A DNA stretch of 64,000 nucleotides from contig NZ_BMDV01000006.1 in assembly GCF_014636095.1 (NCBI RefSeq), positions 62,001-126,000 on the forward strand, in the 5' to 3' direction. The notes below the pieces were generated by a model, which had not been told where the DNA came from, ran no database searches, and was given only the letters and a program-made list of their open reading frames with translations. The stretch's first letter is position 1, and each line of letters starts with the position of its first letter. Source of the DNA: Acinetobacter modestus (GTDB lineage Bacteria; Pseudomonadota; Gammaproteobacteria; Pseudomonadales; Moraxellaceae). Positions 59,176 through 64,000 of the stretch are shown here, piece by piece. Position numbers and translations under genes: made by a program.

Positions 59176-59847
59176 TTAGCAACGTGGGTGACTATCGCCA
59201 CAAGAAAAGATTTTTATGTTGCCTGTTAATGACAAGTTACCTGTCATTTTCATACCTAAAAATCCCTTTTCCTTAGTAGCATCAAATCCTGTACCACCAT
59301 ATAAAGTCGCGGGCGTTAGATACCCTGGTACATTGCCTGATCCTTCTGCAGCTACCGTATCCGTTTCAATTGATAAAGATTCAAAACCAACATTTTTAAA
59401 CTGAATAGGTTTATTTGGATCAAAACTTAACTTAATAGCTGCATGAGGTGTAGAAGCATATGTAATATCCTCACCATCCAGTCCAATATAAGGAATATCA
59501 ATCGTTCCTTGAATACCTTTAAAAACCAACCACTGTTTTTTACCTGTTAATGATGGTGTAATAACACCAGTTGTTGCATTAATAGTGTCTTGAGTACCAT
59601 CATGGTAACGATTATTTAAGGAAATACCTAAGCGACAGAAACGCAAATCACTACATACAGTTGTATCAAGTATGCTTGCACTTGTGTGATTTAAATTTAT
59701 CTTTAAAGATAGATCAGCCCCTGCCTGCCCAGTAACTTGTTGCAAACTAATATCATCCAAACTCTCCATTGCAATTACAAATGTAGATACCCCAGAGAAT
59801 GCTATTGCTGAAAATAATTTGCCTAAAAGGTTTTTATAATTTTTCAT
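59176..59847 (-). CDS. Exported DUF6160-like protein, short form
   Basis: A 223-residue protein with a signal peptide (LFSAIAFSGVSTFVIA), followed by MESLDDISLQQVTGQAGADL. It then has a single beta-rich domain, with Cys in VCSDLRFCR and a C-terminal CGDSHPRC. The short length makes it the simplest member of this paralogous set. It lies 12 bp after the 760-aa gene. Confidence 0.72.
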   Translation of the reverse strand: MKNYKNLLGKLFSAIAFSGVSTFVIAMESLDDISLQQVTGQAGADLSLKINLNHTSASILDTTVCSDLRFCRLGISLNNRYHDGTQDTINATTGVITPSLTGKKQWLVFKGIQGTIDIPYIGLDGEDITYASTPHAAIKLSFDPNKPIQFKNVGFESLSIETDTVAAEGSGNVPGYLTPATLYGGTGFDATKEKGFLGMKMTGNLSLTGNIKIFSCGDSHPRC

Positions 59848-59859
59848 ATTATTTCTCCT

Positions 59860-62142
59860 TTATAGGCCTGTAGTTGAAAATTTAAGATGCTGAATCAACA
59901 TACCATCTATAGCAACTGAACCAAAGTTATTTGAAACTGTACCACCAGTAGGTTTCATATTATTCAATGTATCTGCAATTGCCTGATTAGTCTGAGGCAT
60001 TGTCGTTTGAATACCCATGATAATATTATTATAATTTTGACGATACGTCGTTTCATATGGATCTGCACGATTTAGAGAAGGATGTTGTTGTCCCGTCAAC
60101 GCTGCTTTGGGCGCGACAACAGCCCATGCTGACCACGCTGACCAACCAGTGCCGCTCTCACTACGTGTGGCCTTCCAAACCTGTGTATAATCTTTCTCAT
60201 CATTATAGGCAATATTATTACCTGCCTTCAACTCTCCTATAGATACACCATAAGAACCAGAACTAGTATCAGCAGTTAACCAATTTAAATTCGTATAAGA
60301 CTTACCATTAATAGTCGCACTATTTATCCTATTTGTAGCACCAATCGTAATACTACTGTGTGTTGCTGTAGACCCTTGATAACCACCACTTTCAGTACCA
60401 CAAGTATAAATATTACAAGTCGAGCCTAAGTAACTTACACCACTATCAACCGCCCCAACCCCTGAACTAGGATCGATATATTCATAACGAGTATAGATAC
60501 GACGGTATACTTCTTGTTTATTTGGAATACGAGCTAACTCAATAGAAAAGTTATTTCCATCCGTACTAAACATTAAGGGTTGATATAAATTTCCTAATAC
60601 CAAATTAATATTAGGATCATATAAAAAGACTCCATCCCCTCGATCATTCGGTGCAGCATAACTATTTGGTGTGAAATTTGGTACACCCCCACCAAGTGCA
60701 GGTGTACTATTATCGAATGTTCCACCAGTTAACTCCTGAGTACTGATTCGAAGTACACTTTTAAATGCTGGGGGTGCCCAACTATTGGTTCCATAGGCTC
60801 TAAAACGACGAGTAGTAAAACCCTCCTGTACCAAACAGTGCCCTGCATTTGTACCACCAGTTGGGCCATTTCCATTTTCAGAGGTTACACAAACACCTGT
60901 ATTTAAAAAATTCCCTGGTTGATCGGGTCTGCTTGGATACCAAAATGGTTCATACGGATCTTTATATGTAGTTGATCGAACTGGCGGACGATAAGAAAGT
61001 TGTAAACCTGTTGTATTATTGACACTTGCTACATCTGTAGCAGATACCAATGCTGTGTCTGTTCCCGCACTAATTAAACCCGGTTTAGAGACGATTGGCG
61101 TTGCCGCTGGTACGAAGGATCCACCACGTATTCCTGGTAATGTTCCTCCTCCTTGAGCAGTATAGGTTGGCACCCAATCAAGATTTCTAATTTCGCGCGT
61201 CACAGTCTGATTTGAAACCACACCTCGAGTTGAATCAGTTGCCCCACTATTTAAACGAACTAAACCTGCTATACCAAAGGTATTATTATATGAAGTACTC
61301 ATTCCGTAATTAAATGTTCTTGGTTGGTTTGCTACACCATTAATTTTTAAGTTAGCAGTATAGGTTCCACCAACATTATTGTTTGCACTCGAAACCCCAT
61401 TTAAAGTTTGAAATATTTTGACATTAGAACCATTTATACCAAAACCATCCCACACAAATCCTAGACGCAGACGATTTTTCAACTCGTTTGTATTATATGT
61501 ACCAGTATCTGCTAAGGTTTTATCACGCATAAATGCATCAGCCCAAAACCCCATTTTGAGATTATAGTCAGCATCAGTAGTTGCAATTGTCCCGGTTTTA
61601 TAAAGCGGTGCTTCTAGTGTTAGGTACGTAACATTATTTGAAGTACCATTAAAATTCGGGACATCTAAATCATTAAGCGTTTTAATCACCCAAGGATTAT
61701 CTGCCGTTCCCCATGATGTAATTTTTCGACCAAAATCAGTTGCACTCGCGGATGCACCTGCTGCAATCGCACCAAAAGGAACACCCCAGTCTGTAGAGGT
61801 TCGCCCAACACCATAGTCTTTTTTAGATTGCGCGAGTGAAAGACCGTACAAATACATATCAGCTTTTTGATAGTTTTTAGCTTCTTGAGCAGAAGATAGC
61901 GGTCCTACTGGAATCATGCGAATATAGCCTGCTCCATAAGTCCCTTGACCACTATTGGCTATATCAGCTCCATTTAAACGCAATGAGAAATCTTGCGGTA
62001 AAATTGCGATACCTTCACCAGTGGTTTCACTTAAACCATCGTCTGATAATTCTTGCAATGCAAAAACTGACTGATTTAGACATAAACCAATCAAAGTCGC
62101 CAAAACAGTTTTTTGAAATGATACCGTATGAAGTGTAGTCAT
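59860..62142 (-). CDS. Large exported DUF6160-like protein, first gene of the operon
   Basis: A 760-residue protein with a signal peptide ending at SVFA, then LQELSDDGLSETTGEGIAI. The ribosome binding site GGGAAGG is clear. The mature sequence is Asn/Gly/Thr/Tyr-rich, with Cys pairs (CNIYTCG; CVTSENGNGPTGG...HC) and no known enzyme motif. A surface-exposed or pilus-like role, as proposed for Fil proteins of Acinetobacter, is only a guess. Confidence 0.72.
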   Translation of the reverse strand: MTTLHTVSFQKTVLATLIGLCLNQSVFALQELSDDGLSETTGEGIAILPQDFSLRLNGADIANSGQGTYGAGYIRMIPVGPLSSAQEAKNYQKADMYLYGLSLAQSKKDYGVGRTSTDWGVPFGAIAAGASASATDFGRKITSWGTADNPWVIKTLNDLDVPNFNGTSNNVTYLTLEAPLYKTGTIATTDADYNLKMGFWADAFMRDKTLADTGTYNTNELKNRLRLGFVWDGFGINGSNVKIFQTLNGVSSANNNVGGTYTANLKINGVANQPRTFNYGMSTSYNNTFGIAGLVRLNSGATDSTRGVVSNQTVTREIRNLDWVPTYTAQGGGTLPGIRGGSFVPAATPIVSKPGLISAGTDTALVSATDVASVNNTTGLQLSYRPPVRSTTYKDPYEPFWYPSRPDQPGNFLNTGVCVTSENGNGPTGGTNAGHCLVQEGFTTRRFRAYGTNSWAPPAFKSVLRISTQELTGGTFDNSTPALGGGVPNFTPNSYAAPNDRGDGVFLYDPNINLVLGNLYQPLMFSTDGNNFSIELARIPNKQEVYRRIYTRYEYIDPSSGVGAVDSGVSYLGSTCNIYTCGTESGGYQGSTATHSSITIGATNRINSATINGKSYTNLNWLTADTSSGSYGVSIGELKAGNNIAYNDEKDYTQVWKATRSESGTGWSAWSAWAVVAPKAALTGQQHPSLNRADPYETTYRQNYNNIIMGIQTTMPQTNQAIADTLNNMKPTGGTVSNNFGSVAIDGMLIQHLKFSTTGL

Positions 62143-62467
62143 CTTGACCTTCCCATTACGCGATGCTCCGCACCATCGTTATTTTTCTAACTTCCTTTCG
62201 AGTGATTCCCTAAAAGAGAAATTGTATCCAAACATCACCCAAACACAGGTAAATTTTACCCATATATATTCATTCTTCATTATGCCGATAATTTACACAA
62301 ATGCAAAATATATTAGGTAAACGTTTTATTTTCCGATGAATGAATTATTGTTTTTAAATAATTTTTTTAAATATATGTATGAATATTATATCTTTATTCT
62401 TTAAATATAAGGTTTGTATTGCAACAACCAAAAAACTTTATGATTGTTGCAAAATGTAATTTACAAA
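62143..62467. other. Upstream region of the secreted-protein operon
   Basis: About 325 bp, AT-rich. It contains the operon ribosome binding site at its left edge and presumably the promoter. Between about 62330 and 62410 it is nearly pure A/T. I see no gene, terminator or clear operator. Confidence 0.5.
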
Positions 62468-63037
62468 TCATGTTTTCGGTAAAGTTACACCTGTTTGACC
62501 TTGGTATTTACCACCACGGTCTTTATAAGATGTTTCACAAACTTCATCACTTTCAAAGAACAACATTTGTGCAACACCTTCACCCGCATAAATACGTGCT
62601 GGGAGATTCGTTGTATTTGAAAACTCAAGCGTAACATGACCTTCCCACTCAGGCTCTAGCGGCGTTACATTCACGATAATACCGCAACGGGCATAAGTCG
62701 ATTTACCTAAACATACCGTTAGGACATTTCGTGGAATACGGAAATATTCAATCGTACGTGCGAGAGCAAATGAGTTCGGTGGAATAATACAAACATCTGA
62801 TTCGATATCGATAAAACTTCTATCATCAAAATTTTTCGGATCAACAATTGCAGAGTGAACATTGGTAAAAACTTTAAATTCACGCGCGCAACGGACGTCA
62901 TAGCCATAGCTAGACACCCCATAAGAAATCAATTTTTCTCCGTTTTCATCGAAACGGACTTGATTCTCTGCATAAGGTTCAATCATGCCGTGTTTTTCGC
63001 TCATTTCACGAATCCAACGATCAGATTTTATTGCCAT
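62468..63037 (-). CDS. dcd: dCTP deaminase
   Basis: Dcd converts dCTP to dUTP and feeds thymidylate synthesis. The 189-residue trimeric-dUTPase-fold protein has [10 protein letters not shown], the catalytic Glu in [17 protein letters not shown] and the C-terminal nucleotide loop [14 protein letters not shown]. Length and motifs fit the monofunctional enzyme. Confidence 0.95.
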   Translation of the reverse strand: MAIKSDRWIREMSEKHGMIEPYAENQVRFDENGEKLISYGVSSYGYDVRCAREFKVFTNVHSAIVDPKNFDDRSFIDIESDVCIIPPNSFALARTIEYFRIPRNVLTVCLGKSTYARCGIIVNVTPLEPEWEGHVTLEFSNTTNLPARIYAGEGVAQMLFFESDEVCETSYKDRGGKYQGQTGVTLPKT

Positions 63038-63151
63038 GACTTTTATCCAAAATCTAAGTTAATCATTGGCGAGTACTTTAACGTAAAACGACATTAATGA
63101 AAACAACAGAACCCTGCTACCTAGATGGTTCAAGGCAGCAGAAAATTAGAA

Positions 63152-63745
63152 TTAGAGATTAATTAGAGCTGAATAGCTAATAGGAATGGCAAAGCTGATC
63201 AGTACAACTGATGCTGTACGCTGTAACTTAGATTGAGATAACCATTTTACTTTATTGGTTGCCAACACAGCACCAACTGAAATCCAAAATAGTGCAATTG
63301 GAAGAATGAGTGCAACAAAGCTACTCATATGCGCAACATAGATTTCTTGCGTTTGCCATGCTGTTGTTGGAAAAATTGCTGAAGCGAATAATAAAGCTTT
63401 AGGGTTTAATAATGTCGCACATAACAATTCTCTAGGTCGAATTGTAGGTTGATTTAAAATCACTTCTTGATTTGCTGTACGCCATAATTTAATCGCAAGG
63501 AAAATAATATACCCTGCACTTAATAGTTTTAAAAATGTTGGTAATAAAGGTAATGTCGCTGAGACTTTACCAATCAACATTCCCCATGCACTGATCGCAA
63601 TAATATAACCAATCGCTTCCGCAGGAATCAGCAATAGAGATTTACGCAATCCTACCTGAATACCAGAGGATGCAAGTAAAGTATTGGTTGGACCAGGAGT
63701 GAGCAAAATGGTTATCACTAAACCAATAAAAAACCATGAAATCAT
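63152..63745 (-). CDS. LysE-family exporter
   Basis: A 197-residue inner-membrane protein with about six hydrophobic helices and the family start TPGPTNTLLASSGIQVG. LysE/RhtB proteins export amino acids or homoserine lactone-like compounds; the substrate is unknown. The region from 63746 to the window end holds no gene I can support. Confidence 0.88.
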   Translation of the reverse strand: MISWFFIGLVITILLTPGPTNTLLASSGIQVGLRKSLLLIPAEAIGYIIAISAWGMLIGKVSATLPLLPTFLKLLSAGYIIFLAIKLWRTANQEVILNQPTIRPRELLCATLLNPKALLFASAIFPTTAWQTQEIYVAHMSSFVALILPIALFWISVGAVLATNKVKWLSQSKLQRTASVVLISFAIPISYSALINL

Positions 63746-64000
63746 TGAATGACCTCACTAAAAGATAAATTCAGATTAATATAATTGCCAAATGATAGCA
63801 AAATTTTAACTGTAAGCACTTATGACGAGAGCCTATTTAAATAAATGTTTTATCTATATTTTATTAATTACAAGTACACTCTACTCAAGAGTCACATGAG
63901 TAAAAACACACGCTAAAATACAACACATATAACGTATTCTAAGTATTCTTATTTTTTAACAAGATAAACTTTGGTGCTATTTTAAGTTTTCAATAAGTAA

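Overview
This window is a chromosomal segment of an Acinetobacter species. The low-GC sequence, a bioA-bioF-bioC-bioD operon with a BioH-like esterase, the gntR-smc-zipA-ligA block, birA without a DNA-binding domain next to coaX, ffh next to ypjD, and a run of DUF6160-like secreted proteins all point there. The species cannot be named from sequence alone.

Region 1 (1-10,800) is ordinary chromosome: the start of a peptide-type solute-binding protein gene, the biotin operon flanked by two copies of a three-hairpin repeat, a secreted one-Cys peroxiredoxin, a bacterioferritin without the usual haem methionine, an SDR reductase, and a hydrolase divergent from a TetR regulator with twin palindromic operators.

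Region 2 (about 11,836-35,966) is the most interesting part. A ~24.1 kb AT-rich island sits inside the housekeeping NAD+-dependent DNA ligase gene ligA. It splits ligA in the codons for its most conserved motif (RTGTL / TPVAR). The left end carries a four-gene recombination operon: a 966-aa recombinase-like protein, two tyrosine recombinases and a small partner. The cargo is a complete type II CBASS (CapV, DncV-like CD-NTase, Cap2, Cap3), a small XRE controller with a candidate operator and a divergent unknown gene, a reverse transcriptase preceded by a structured non-coding region (DRT-like), and a four-gene locus of MmeI-like methyltransferase, SF2 helicase, small protein and GIY-YIG nuclease. 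The last gene before the right end is a second, divergent, full-length NAD+ DNA ligase. It lies 11 bp behind the broken host ligA 5' part and in the same orientation. The stop codon of the host fragment overlaps its ribosome binding site, and its DNA no longer matches the insertion target. I infer that the element breaks an essential gene and supplies a recoded replacement that borrows host expression, so that losing the island carelessly would be lethal.

Inside the reverse-transcriptase leader there is a 53-codon stop-free frame on the opposite strand, with an extended -10, a Shine-Dalgarno sequence and ATG-ATG. Short direct repeats lie 123 or 138 nt apart, multiples of three, so a rolling-circle product could carry an endless reading frame like the neo genes of DRT2. 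This is a hypothesis.

Region 3 (36,000-50,500) is core chromosome: the ligA 5' part, zipA, smc, a GntR regulator, a small GTPase with an unknown partner, a TauE-type permease, birA, coaX, an RBBP9-like hydrolase, ffh, ypjD and dusC.

Region 4 (50,600-62,150) encodes surface or secreted proteins. Five share a signal peptide followed by a short LxDxxLSxxxGQxG-type tag. With them are a lipoprotein with a Thr-Pro linker and five BamE-like repeats, and a flavin-dependent halogenase gene broken by a frameshift and a stop. Region 5 holds dcd and a LysE-type exporter.
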